The notes below the pieces were generated by a model. That model was not told where the DNA came from, made no database searches, and was given only the letters and a program-made list of their open reading frames with translations. The translations under genes were made by a program, and so were the position numbers. From Phaeocystidibacter luteus (GTDB lineage: Bacteria > Bacteroidota > Bacteroidia > Flavobacteriales > Schleiferiaceae), in contig NZ_WBVO01000001.1 in the NCBI RefSeq assembly GCF_008933115.1, positions 310,001 through 374,000 of the forward strand: a DNA stretch of 64,000 nucleotides. Direction: 5' to 3'. Numbering within the stretch: position 1 is the stretch's first letter; every line of letters begins with the position of its first letter. Positions 25,345 through 32,860 of this stretch are shown here, in pieces.

Positions 25345-25815
25345 CTACTTAGCTTCAGGCTTTACAGTTCCGAACTTCTTTTCAATAATCTCGAATCGGT
25401 AATCAAATATCTGATTCAGTCGATTCTTCACAATTAGTGGGTGCATCATTCTTCCTAAAACACCCATAGGTAGCTGATAGCTAACGATGTCCGTCATCTC
25501 AACGCCACCATCAATTTCCTTAAAATGATGCTCATGGTGCCAAATTTTATACGGCCCCACGCGCTGTTCGTCTACAAAAAATTGACGGTCGCGAATATGC
25601 GTAATTTCTGTTGTCCAATTGAGCTTAATTCCCAACAAGGGTGAAACTTTATAGTGGATAAAGAGGCCTTCATACATCTCCTTTGGAACCTCACTTATGA
25701 TGTCAAACCCCATGTCCTCTGGAGTTATCTCTTGGAGATTCGATGGAGAGGAGAAGAATTTCCATGCCTCGTCAATCGAAATAGGCAAACGCTGTGTCCG
25801 CTTCAATGTGTACAT
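25345..25815 (-). CDS. SRPBCC-superfamily ligand-binding protein
   Basis: This 156-residue START/Bet v1-like cytoplasmic protein begins with RTQRLPISIDEAWKFFSSP, the usual first strand and helix. It continues with alternating strands (WTTEITHIRDRQFFVDEQ, HHEHHFKEIDGGVEMTDIV) and ends in a long C-terminal helix. This fold binds hydrophobic ligands in a cavity. It shares a transcription direction with DUF429 and DUF2452 and is divergent from the M14 peptidase gene, with 33 bp between starts. The ligand is unknown. Confidence 0.8.
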   Translation of the reverse strand: MYTLKRTQRLPISIDEAWKFFSSPSNLQEITPEDMGFDIISEVPKEMYEGLFIHYKVSPLLGIKLNWTTEITHIRDRQFFVDEQRVGPYKIWHHEHHFKEIDGGVEMTDIVSYQLPMGVLGRMMHPLIVKNRLNQIFDYRFEIIEKKFGTVKPEAK

Positions 25816-25848
25816 TCGACTAGTTTTCTTCTAAAAACACCACGGACC

Positions 25849-27576
25849 ATGACAAAGTTCAAAGTATTTGTTTCTAGCGCACTTGTGTTGATGTCTATTT
25901 GTGCTGAATCTCAGATTCTTAACATCCCGCAAAAACACTTAGAAAATGAAACTTTCACATATGAAGAGCTTATTGGGCACTATCAAAATTTGGCCGACTC
26001 CAGTGAAAGATGTGTGCTCATTGAACTAGGAATTTCCGATGCCGGATTCCCAATTCATGCGTTAATTGCAACAAATGCAGCTGTTTCGGAAGAGAATATT
26101 GATCAACTTAGAGCAACCCGATGGGTTTTGGCGATTAACAACGGTATACATCCAGGCGAGAGTTGCGGGGTTGATGCTTCTCTGCATTTCATCAATGACT
26201 ATTTGTCCAAGCCCTTTGATGATCTCTCCAACGAAATGATTGTGATTGTGCCGATGTATAACATTGGAGGATCGTTAAATAGACGTCCGCATACGAGAGC
26301 CAATCAAGATGGCCCGAACTCCCAAGGTTTTCGAGGAAACGCCAGGAATTATGACCTGAACAGGGATTTACTGAAGGCGGATACAAGAAACACACTAGCC
26401 CTCTATGAACTATTCAAGCGTTTCGACCCAGAGGTTTTTGTAGACACCCATTCCACTAATGGAGCCGATTATCCCTACGAGATGACCCTAATCGCTAGTC
26501 CGTGGCAAAAGTATCCCAAGCCAATGCAGAGTGTAGTACAGCGTTTTGAAGATTCACTGTATACGAATGTTACGGATCGCGGTACGTTGATTTCTCCATA
26601 TATAAATGTATTTGGAAGGACTCCTAATGAAGGTTTCCCAATGTTTGTTGAAGGCGCGATGTACACCACAGGCTATGCCGCTTTACATGGGTCGGTAGCC
26701 TTTGTAACAGAGGCCCACATGTTGAAACCTTATGATGTACGAGTGAGGACAACACGCGATTTCCTAGAAGCTACATTAGAATTGGGAGGTCAGTTTCAAT
26801 TTGAAATTGCTGATACAAGAGCGCAAGCCAGAGCGGAGTGGAAAGATCGTCAAGTAATCGATTGGGAAATTGATGAAGAACAAGCCGATACGCTCGACTT
26901 TATGGTGTTTGAAGCTGGTTTTGAAGTAAGTGATGTCACCGGATTTGACCGTCTGAAGTACGAAAATGAGATTGAGGAAGTTCGCGTGCCATATTTCAAC
27001 CGACTCAAGCCGGCATTAACTATCGTGGTTCCTGAATACTACTACATACCGGTAGGGCAGTGGGAAATGCTAGAAAGGTTTGCTGCGGTTGGAATCGAAA
27101 TGGAAGAGTTTACATCAGTTGCAGATCCAAATTTACCGGTTAAGCAATTTCATGTTGACAGCTACACGCTGGCAGAGAGACCGTATGAAGGGCATGTCAG
27201 ATTAGAGAACTTGGATGTAAGCCTGACAAGAAGAGTGCTTCCTGCAGGTAAGTACATGCGCATTTCAACAAAGCAGGAGCAAGGGAGATACTTACAGGAA
27301 GTGTTACATCCACTGGCGCCATCGAGTTTCGCGCATTGGAATATGTTCAGTGCCTATCTGCAACAAAAAGAACACTATAGCGAGTATGTCTTTGAAGACA
27401 CAGCCAAAAAACTGCTAGAAGAAAACGAAGATCTCAAGGAAGCATTCGAAGAGAAACTCGAATCAGATCAAGCTTTTGCAAATAATCCACATGCTCAGCT
27501 GTACTTCATTTACACGAACAGTGAGTACTATGAACCTGAGCACATGCACTTGCCGTATTACCTCTCTTGGGATTAA
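25849..27576 (+). CDS. Secreted M14-family zinc carboxypeptidase-like protein
   Basis: This 575-residue secreted protein has a signal peptide (about 1-20). The M14 zinc site is visible as His101 and Glu104 in the NGIHPGES motif and His201 in VDTHSTNG, with RRPHTRANQDG and NARNYDLNRDL between them. The catalytic glutamate is probably that of FVTEAHML near 290. The family removes C-terminal residues from peptides, or amidated peptides. The C-terminal 250 residues are an extra domain of unknown role. ATG 25849 gives the signal peptide; longer upstream readings overlap the SRPBCC gene and were rejected. The stop shares 4 bp with the convergent XRE gene. Confidence 0.82.
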   Translation: MTKFKVFVSSALVLMSICAESQILNIPQKHLENETFTYEELIGHYQNLADSSERCVLIELGISDAGFPIHALIATNAAVSEENIDQLRATRWVLAINNGIHPGESCGVDASLHFINDYLSKPFDDLSNEMIVIVPMYNIGGSLNRRPHTRANQDGPNSQGFRGNARNYDLNRDLLKADTRNTLALYELFKRFDPEVFVDTHSTNGADYPYEMTLIASPWQKYPKPMQSVVQRFEDSLYTNVTDRGTLISPYINVFGRTPNEGFPMFVEGAMYTTGYAALHGSVAFVTEAHMLKPYDVRVRTTRDFLEATLELGGQFQFEIADTRAQARAEWKDRQVIDWEIDEEQADTLDFMVFEAGFEVSDVTGFDRLKYENEIEEVRVPYFNRLKPALTIVVPEYYYIPVGQWEMLERFAAVGIEMEEFTSVADPNLPVKQFHVDSYTLAERPYEGHVRLENLDVSLTRRVLPAGKYMRISTKQEQGRYLQEVLHPLAPSSFAHWNMFSAYLQQKEHYSEYVFEDTAKKLLEENEDLKEAFEEKLESDQAFANNPHAQLYFIYTNSEYYEPEHMHLPYYLSWD

Positions 27577-27941
27577 GACTTTTTCTGAATGACTCGAAAC
27601 TCATCTCCTTCGATTAGGAGTAGAGTAGAAGGCATGTGATCCTTCTCCGATTTCAGGCTGGGAATTGATATGATGTCTTCTACGCGATTCTCAGTTGGTT
27701 GAACAGCCTCTTTTCTAGGCACAACCTGAGGCTGAGCCTGCTTTCCGAGCAATAGCCAGGAAGGATCGATGTCTTCGAAGGATTTCAAAATCTGCAAAAC
27801 GACGTGAAGAGAGGGCTTATTTCGGCCAGATAGAATGTGCGAGATGATGGGGCGCTTTATGTCTATAGCATCTGCGAATGCTGCATTTGTCATTCCACGC
27901 TCTTCGATAATCTCACTGATTCGTTTTGTAATTTCTTCCAT
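27573..27941 (-). CDS. Small XRE-family DNA-binding protein
   Basis: This 122-residue protein has a Cro/CI-type helix-turn-helix at about residues 5-60 (MTNAAFADAIDIKRPIISHILSG). A Pro/Gln-rich linker and a short C-terminal tail follow (TLLLIEGDEFRVI). Such proteins regulate themselves or neighbours. A perfect -7 element lies 4 nt from the ATG and a 12-bp palindrome just upstream of it, suggesting autoregulation. It follows the PhoD-like gene in the same direction but seems to have its own promoter inside the end of that gene. Confidence 0.82.
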   Translation of the reverse strand: MEEITKRISEIIEERGMTNAAFADAIDIKRPIISHILSGRNKPSLHVVLQILKSFEDIDPSWLLLGKQAQPQVVPRKEAVQPTENRVEDIISIPSLKSEKDHMPSTLLLIEGDEFRVIQKKS

Positions 27942-27945
27942 GACA

Positions 27946-27967
27946 CAAATGTAAATAACAATTGTTA
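27946..27967 (-). promoter_or_regulatory. Promoter and palindromic operator of the XRE gene
   Basis: On the minus strand TACATTTG (27946-27953) is a perfect -7 element 4 nt before the ATG. The 12-bp palindrome TAACAATTGTTA (27956-27967) lies directly upstream, nested in a wider TGTAA...TTACA pair (27950-27969), in the -10 to -30 region. It overlaps the stop codon of the PhoD-like gene. A repressor bound there would block RNA polymerase. Confidence 0.5.
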
Positions 27968-29290
27968 CATGGATTTAAATTCGTGTGAAGAAATCTCATC
28001 ACCGTTGACATCCTTGTAAGTCACCTTTAAAGTACGCTCCCCACGTCCGCCTGTGATTTCCACCACAGCATAGTTTCGTTGAATAATTGCTTCTCCAACT
28101 CTGTTGTCATTCTGCTCGCCCTCCGCTACGGTTGATATTCCTGAAGTGAGTGGTGATACCGTAAAATCGAGTATTCGAACACTGTCAAGGTCAACACGAC
28201 TTAGTTCCGAATGGTGGCGGTCACCTGTGAAGAATACGAGGTTTGAATACCCCGTTCTCTGTATGCCTTCCATTAGATAGCTCAACTCCTCAGGGTATTG
28301 AGCGTAATTCTCATATACTTGAGCGCTGTTGAGCACTTGACCACCAAATGCTACAATAATGAAGCTTGAGCGCTTGTACATCTCGATTGTATTCAAGAAC
28401 CAGTCGATTTGATCTTTACCGAGGATTTGGGGCTCATTTGAATGCTCGCTAGTACGATACGTACGATTGTCTAGTCCGATTACCACAACATCTCCATATT
28501 GAGAAACCCAGCGGTTGTCAACACTATGGGAATGGTCAAAGTGCGCTCCATATCTTCTTCGCGCCCAAAACGATTGGAAGATTCCGATGGTTGATGAAAG
28601 GTCTATGTAAGCCGAGGTGCTGTTATTGGGACCAACATCATGATCGTCCCAAATCGCAAGATTTGGCCTATCGGCCAAAAGTTTAGCCTTTCCGCCATGT
28701 GAAAACGATGTTTTGTAGCGATAGGATAGGCCAGAATCATCGCTTACATCTGAGGGGCGATAATAGAGATTGTCGCCTAACCAGAGATTGAAATCCACAT
28801 CCTCATTGAGCATGGCATCATATATCTCATAACCTCCTCCATAGCCGTTACCCGGACGATCCGTTTCTGGGTCGTTGATATAAGCGCAACTACCAGTTAC
28901 AAATGAAATCTGCGGATACGCACCATCATGAACCCAGTCCTGTAATGTTGTTACCGGGTATTTGCTAATCCTCTGCTCACCGTTCAAATCAAATGCGGTT
29001 ACAACGATCACGTACTCTGTATTCACCTTCAATCCACTAAATACATAGTTGAACACGTCACGATCATACGGCGAATTGCCTGGTTCAGCGTATTCAAAGT
29101 ACAGGGTATCGTTGGTAGCCGCTTCAACCACAAGAGCCTCTATCGTTTCAATATTGCGATTCACAGGCGTAATTGAATAATGTATAGATCTGTGCGTCGC
29201 CTCGCCAATCGTAAAGATGTAGTCATTTGATTGAGCCATTCCTAGGATAGGGAAGAGGCAGAGTACTAATAGTTGGCGTATCTTGGTCAT
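27965..29290 (-). CDS. PhoD-type alkaline phosphatase/phosphodiesterase, secreted
   Basis: This 441-residue protein has a signal peptide (MTKIRQLLVLCLFPILGMA). An Fn3-like PhoD N-domain spans about 25-130 and a metallophosphatase domain follows. Metal and catalytic motifs are FVTGSC, WLGDNLYYR, WDDHDVGPNNS and FFTGDRHHSE, matching PhoD enzymes, which hydrolyse phosphomonoesters or phosphodiesters outside the cell using Fe/Ca. ATG 29290 starts the signal peptide; a longer in-frame start at 29350 would lie upstream of the one-mismatch -7 element at 29310-29317 (TACTTTCG). A role in phosphate scavenging is likely. Confidence 0.85.
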   Translation of the reverse strand: MTKIRQLLVLCLFPILGMAQSNDYIFTIGEATHRSIHYSITPVNRNIETIEALVVEAATNDTLYFEYAEPGNSPYDRDVFNYVFSGLKVNTEYVIVVTAFDLNGEQRISKYPVTTLQDWVHDGAYPQISFVTGSCAYINDPETDRPGNGYGGGYEIYDAMLNEDVDFNLWLGDNLYYRPSDVSDDSGLSYRYKTSFSHGGKAKLLADRPNLAIWDDHDVGPNNSTSAYIDLSSTIGIFQSFWARRRYGAHFDHSHSVDNRWVSQYGDVVVIGLDNRTYRTSEHSNEPQILGKDQIDWFLNTIEMYKRSSFIIVAFGGQVLNSAQVYENYAQYPEELSYLMEGIQRTGYSNLVFFTGDRHHSELSRVDLDSVRILDFTVSPLTSGISTVAEGEQNDNRVGEAIIQRNYAVVEITGGRGERTLKVTYKDVNGDEISSHEFKSM

Positions 29291-29338
29291 CTGTAGAGGT
29301 ATTTGCTTTCGAAAGTAATCGGATAGTGTAAACCTAAA

Positions 29339-30544
29339 GTGAATAATCAAACTATTTCTCTCGTGTCTTCTAAAGAAGTACTACAACATGCCTTTAATTG
29401 GTGGGAAAATCAGTCATTTAACGATGACAGATGGCTTACCCATAAGAGTAAACAAATGTTATTTACAAATGTGAATTACAATTGTAAAGACATAGGTGCG
29501 TCACTCGAAGGTCGCAGTATAGAGGAGTATACCTGGGGCAAAGGCAGCAGGGGTCTCATAGCTTGGTCACAGATGCACGGCAACGAAGCCACTGCAACAT
29601 TTGCAATTCACGATTTGCTTTTGTATTTACAAATGTATACAGAAGAAGCATGGGTCAAGGAACTCGAATCTCGCATACATTTTCGGATGATACCCATGGT
29701 TAACCCTGACGGAGCTGAGAGATGGTCGAGACGAACCGCTCTAAACATAGACCCTAATCGAGATGCTGTAGCATTGCAAGCTGTCGAGACACAAATCTTA
29801 ATGGACCGCATCAAGCGTTCTGGCGCCGAGGTGGCGTTCAATCTGCATGATCAGCGCAATATCTTCCACCTCGAAAAGACTTCCGATTCAGCCGTGATAA
29901 GCTTTCTAGCGCCCTCCGCAGATTACGAAAGGTCCATCAATCCAACCCGTCGCAAAGCGATGAACTGGATAGCACACCTACAGAAATCCCTAAAAGAGGT
30001 TCATGCACCTGGAGCAGGTAGATACACTGATGAATTCTATCCAACTGCATTCGGTGAGAACGTTCAGAAACTCGGAATACCTACTATCCTTATAGAATCT
30101 GGCGCGTTCCCTAACGATCCAAACAGGAACAAAGCGCGAAAGCTAAACTTCTACTTGCTTCTTCAAGCATTGCTCGCACTTGCCTATGATGGCCTTGAGA
30201 TTGACCAATACGCAAAGTCTGATTACACGTCAATTCCGCTCAACGACGACAAGCAGTGGGATGTACTCGTCAAAGACGTAAAGATTGGCTCAGACGCCCA
30301 AACCAAAGTTGATATCGGCATCAAGTACAACTACTTCCCCGATGTAAGCACCGGCAAACTCACGTTTAGTGGAGTTATTGGAGACATCGGCGACTTGTCG
30401 AATCATTGCGCATTAGAATCTATTGATGCACAAGGAGCCTGGTTTGAGCAAGGTGAGCGACCACCGCGCCTCGACGAGGTGGCCACTTTCACGCTCACCA
30501 GAGGAGTGAAGGAAATCGAGTTTGAAAATGGAGTGAGGCTTTAG
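29339..30544 (+). CDS. M14-family carboxypeptidase-like protein, cytoplasmic
   Basis: This 401-residue protein lacks a signal peptide. The M14 zinc ligands are His80 and Glu83 in WSQMHGNEAT and His170 in AFNLHDQR. VNPDGAERWSRRTALNIDPN at about 121-140 is a typical M14 segment, and the catalytic glutamate is probably that of ILIESGAFPN. The C-terminal 100 residues are a separate domain. It starts with GTG at 29339, as no nearby ATG keeps the full N-terminus. It is divergent from the PhoD-like gene and its stop shares 4 bp with the convergent ssb paralogue. The substrate (peptide or amino-acid conjugate) is unknown. Confidence 0.78.
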   Translation: MNNQTISLVSSKEVLQHAFNWWENQSFNDDRWLTHKSKQMLFTNVNYNCKDIGASLEGRSIEEYTWGKGSRGLIAWSQMHGNEATATFAIHDLLLYLQMYTEEAWVKELESRIHFRMIPMVNPDGAERWSRRTALNIDPNRDAVALQAVETQILMDRIKRSGAEVAFNLHDQRNIFHLEKTSDSAVISFLAPSADYERSINPTRRKAMNWIAHLQKSLKEVHAPGAGRYTDEFYPTAFGENVQKLGIPTILIESGAFPNDPNRNKARKLNFYLLLQALLALAYDGLEIDQYAKSDYTSIPLNDDKQWDVLVKDVKIGSDAQTKVDIGIKYNYFPDVSTGKLTFSGVIGDIGDLSNHCALESIDAQGAWFEQGERPPRLDEVATFTLTRGVKEIEFENGVRL

Positions 30545-30894
30545 TCTTCAGACATTTCTTTCTTATGTGAAAGCAGAACTACCTCATGCGCCACAACTTC
30601 AGTGAAATAGCGCACTACTCCGTCCTTATCCGTATAGGACCTTGATGTAAGCTTTCCTTCTATGGCTATTTTCTGCCCGGTCTTGATGTAATTCTCTGCA
30701 AATTCTGCTTGCGCTCCCCGGAATGACACTTGGTGCCATTCGGTTTTCTCAACGCGTTCACCATCCTTGTTTTTGTAGTATTCGTGAGTTGCAAGCCTGA
30801 TGCTGACCTTCTTTTGGCCATTGTCGAAGATTTTGACTTCCGGATCCTTACCGGTTGCTCCAATGAGACTTACTCTGTTTGTCAATGAATTCAT
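30541..30894 (-). CDS. ssb: Single-stranded DNA-binding protein, short paralogue
   Basis: This 117-residue OB-fold protein begins MNSLTNRVSLIGATGKDPEV and has the conserved strand TEWHQVSFRG and the loop YIKTGQKIAIEGKLTSRSY. It ends ...HKKEMSED with no Gly/Pro-rich linker and no acidic tip ending in Phe (the DDDIPF type), so it probably cannot recruit repair partners as housekeeping SSB does. The main SSB is likely elsewhere in the genome. Its upstream spacer contains two operator-like dyads shared with the SRAP/DnaE2 promoter, implying damage-regulated expression. Its stop codon overlaps the M14 gene by 4 bp. Confidence 0.88.
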   Translation of the reverse strand: MNSLTNRVSLIGATGKDPEVKIFDNGQKKVSIRLATHEYYKNKDGERVEKTEWHQVSFRGAQAEFAENYIKTGQKIAIEGKLTSRSYTDKDGVVRYFTEVVAHEVVLLSHKKEMSED

Positions 30895-30944
30895 TTGTTA
30901 TTGATTTTGGTTTAGGCAAACATCCTCAATCCAAAACCATCAAG

Positions 30945-30977
30945 CCGTTGATAAACGGATACAAACGTTTGTAAACG
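30945..30977. promoter_or_regulatory. Two operator-like dyads between ssb and the zinc-ribbon gene
   Basis: Site A (30945-30961) is CCGTTGATAAACGGATA, and site C (30966-30977) is CGTTTGTAAACG. Their centres are exactly 20 bp apart, two helical turns. Site A differs at 2 of 17 bases from a site upstream of the SRAP gene (36356-36372), and site C is identical to the core of that site. The rest of the spacer (30978-31087) has two copies of TACGACCAA and GC-rich short dyads without a clear -7 box. Confidence 0.6.
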
Positions 30978-31087
30978 TTTAAGTACGATTGTACGACCAA
31001 GGCGGTCGCATTTTACGACCAAAATCGCTTCTCCGCCTGCGATTTGCGCAGTACTATTGATGTAACCAAACAACCAAATCAATCGAC

Positions 31088-31441
31088 ATGAGCAGCATTT
31101 GCAAGAATTGTGGAACCGTCATACGCGGGAGAGTGGATAAGAAGTACTGCGACGATTCGTGCAGAAGTTCGTATCACAACAATAAGTATGGAGACGTGAC
31201 AAGGACCATGAGGTCTACGCATCGTCTATTGCGCCGAAATTGGAAGATTCTATCACATTACTACAACAACGGAGCAACCGAAGTGTCCTATGGATTACTT
31301 CACAGTGAAGGATTCATTCCAGAATACGTCACCGGAGTTATTGTCAACGAATCAACCGTAAAGTATAGGTGCTACGAGTATACCTTCGAAATTGATAACG
31401 AAGGCTGTATTCACATCGATGCAGGATACGAAGGGTACTAA
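31088..31441 (+). CDS. Small zinc-ribbon protein of unknown function
   Basis: This 117-residue protein has an N-terminal four-cysteine metal site: Cys5 and Cys8 (CKNCG) and Cys21 and Cys25 (KKYCDDSCRSSYHN). A basic patch follows (RSTHRLLRRNWK), and then a beta-rich acidic domain from about residue 60. The C-terminal part has no recognisable family. The basic patch after a zinc ribbon would suit nucleic-acid or protein binding, but that is inference. It is divergent from ssb and shares the operator-like spacer with it. Its stop overlaps the convergent ACT-domain gene by 4 bp. Confidence 0.7.
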   Translation: MSSICKNCGTVIRGRVDKKYCDDSCRSSYHNNKYGDVTRTMRSTHRLLRRNWKILSHYYNNGATEVSYGLLHSEGFIPEYVTGVIVNESTVKYRCYEYTFEIDNEGCIHIDAGYEGY

Positions 31442-32097
31442 TCTCTCTTCAAACCGTGAATCACCTGGAAGGCGCGGTTCAAGTCGTTCTCGGTCACAAT
31501 CACAGTGAACTCGTTTGTGGTAGAAATAACCTCAATCACGTTGATGCCATTTTGCGCCAACTGCTTGAAGAGGTAGTAATACAAGCCAAGTACATCTGTG
31601 TTTGTTTGCGGCAGCTTCACCGTAATAGAAGATAGCGGTGAGCGGCTTTGAACCATGCGCTCCTTCTTGAAGGAATTCTTCACAACGGAGTCCAATTTCG
31701 CTGAAACAACCACCGTAGTTTCTTCTACACCACGAGAGAAGGTGTGGAACACATCACCCATTTGAGTGAGCTCTTGCAGAAAGACCGCCTGAGCTTCAAC
31801 GAGTGAAGGAGAGTTTATAAATGTGTAGTCCACAAGACCTGAGCGCACTACGATGTCGCCTAAGCTCTTAATGTACTGCGTTAATTTGTGCTTCGCTCGA
31901 TACGATCCGGGAGGGTCCAATCGACGAATAGCCATGATTACCGCTCCCTCTTTAAGAGCCTTTCCAAGGTGCTCCTCTAAATCAGGCATAAGCTGACGCG
32001 CAAGGGCAGAAACATTCAACAAATTCTCGTGAAGGGCTTCTTCTAGGAATGGATGCTCATCGAAATACTTGAGCAAGTAGTCTCTTAACGTAGTCAT
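31438..32097 (-). CDS. ACT-like domain protein (aspartokinase-ACT type), unknown function
   Basis: This 219-residue protein has an N-terminal half that is helical with a winged-helix look (ALHENLLNVSALARQLMPDLEEHLG, shown here only as a region at about 20-44). The C-terminal half contains an ACT-like unit at about 150-215 (SSITVKLPQTNTDVLG, NGINVIEVISTTNEFTVIV), similar to the regulatory domain of aspartokinases. There is no kinase domain. A stand-alone amino-acid-sensing regulator is a reasonable guess. It is divergent from the NADP-binding gene and convergent with the zinc-ribbon gene. Confidence 0.6.
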   Translation of the reverse strand: MTTLRDYLLKYFDEHPFLEEALHENLLNVSALARQLMPDLEEHLGKALKEGAVIMAIRRLDPPGSYRAKHKLTQYIKSLGDIVVRSGLVDYTFINSPSLVEAQAVFLQELTQMGDVFHTFSRGVEETTVVVSAKLDSVVKNSFKKERMVQSRSPLSSITVKLPQTNTDVLGLYYYLFKQLAQNGINVIEVISTTNEFTVIVTENDLNRAFQVIHGLKRD

Positions 32098-32187
32098 TTG
32101 GAGAGATATAAGTGGTTGGTTGGGCAGTTCAAATTTAAACTCGGCGTCAAAAATAAGTGTTCTATTCGAATTTATTGTTACAAAACG

Positions 32188-32195
32188 TACCTTCG
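32188..32195 (+). promoter_or_regulatory. Candidate -7 element of the NADP-binding gene
   Basis: TACCTTCG has one mismatch to TAnnTTTG, with 4 nt to the ATG at 32200. An ATTCG (32164-32168) lies 19 bp upstream as a weak -33 candidate. Confidence 0.35.
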
Positions 32196-32199
32196 ACCC

Positions 32200-32832
32200 A
32201 TGCGAGTGAAAAAACCTAACAGTATTGCGATTCTAGGTACTGGAAATGTGGGCAAAGCATTAGCCGCAGCATTCTCATCTTTTGGATACAAAGTCACTTT
32301 TGGAGTGCGAGATCTCGAGAATTACTCTGCTAAAGAGTGGATTGCAGATCATCCTCAAATTTCCGTGGAGCGCGTTGCCGACGCGGTTGACGATTCAGAT
32401 GTTGTAATCGCTTGCTTTAAGCCCGAAGGTTTGAATGAAATGGTGAAACACATGGGTGACCTCGAAAACAAGGTCCTCATAGACGCCATGAACTCCATCA
32501 TGAATAAGCGAACTCCGTTTGAAACAACCACTCATGCATTGGAAGAACTGACCAATTGCAAAAATGTGGTGAAATGTTTTAACACTACCGGTGCGAATAA
32601 CATGGCGAGACCAACTTATGGTCGCCAATCGCTCGACATGTTTATGGCGGGGAATGATTCGTACTCGAAAGAGGTTGCACGTCAGCTTGCTAAGGACATT
32701 GGCTTTACCGATTGCTACGACCTCGGCGGGAGCGAAGTGTACGTTTTAATGGAGCAACTCGCTATGGTTTGGATTCGACTTTCAAGATCGGAGCTCGGAA
32801 GAGACTTCGGATTCAAACTTCTACGCAGATAG
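32200..32832 (+). CDS. NADPH-dependent F420 reductase-like NAD(P)-binding protein
   Basis: This 210-residue protein opens with a Rossmann fold and glycine loop, IAILGTGNVGKALAAAF, at about residues 9-25. It continues with ALEELTNCKNVVKCFNTTGANNM, the region (about 116-138) that places it near the F420H2:NADP oxidoreductase / ProC-like family. Bacteroidota generally lack F420, so the enzyme probably uses another acceptor or is regulatory. ATG 32200 starts the Rossmann domain; the longer reading from 32098 runs through the intergenic region and was rejected. It is followed 28 bp later by the HI0933-like flavoprotein. Confidence 0.78.
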   Translation: MRVKKPNSIAILGTGNVGKALAAAFSSFGYKVTFGVRDLENYSAKEWIADHPQISVERVADAVDDSDVVIACFKPEGLNEMVKHMGDLENKVLIDAMNSIMNKRTPFETTTHALEELTNCKNVVKCFNTTGANNMARPTYGRQSLDMFMAGNDSYSKEVARQLAKDIGFTDCYDLGGSEVYVLMEQLAMVWIRLSRSELGRDFGFKLLRR

Positions 32833-32848
32833 TACGTTCTCTCTGCAT

Positions 32849-32856
32849 TACCTTTG
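32849..32856 (+). promoter_or_regulatory. -7 promoter element of the HI0933-like gene
   Basis: TACCTTTG is a perfect -7 match with only 4 nt to the ATG at 32861, predicting a leaderless transcript. No -33 TTG is seen at the normal distance. Confidence 0.45.
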
Positions 32857-32860
32857 CGGA

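Noticed and set aside
30982-31030. Repeated TACGACCAA elements and GC-rich dyads upstream of the zinc-ribbon gene
   Set aside because: Only two short copies (30993 and 31014 areas), unlike the strong dyads next to them, so I do not claim an operator.
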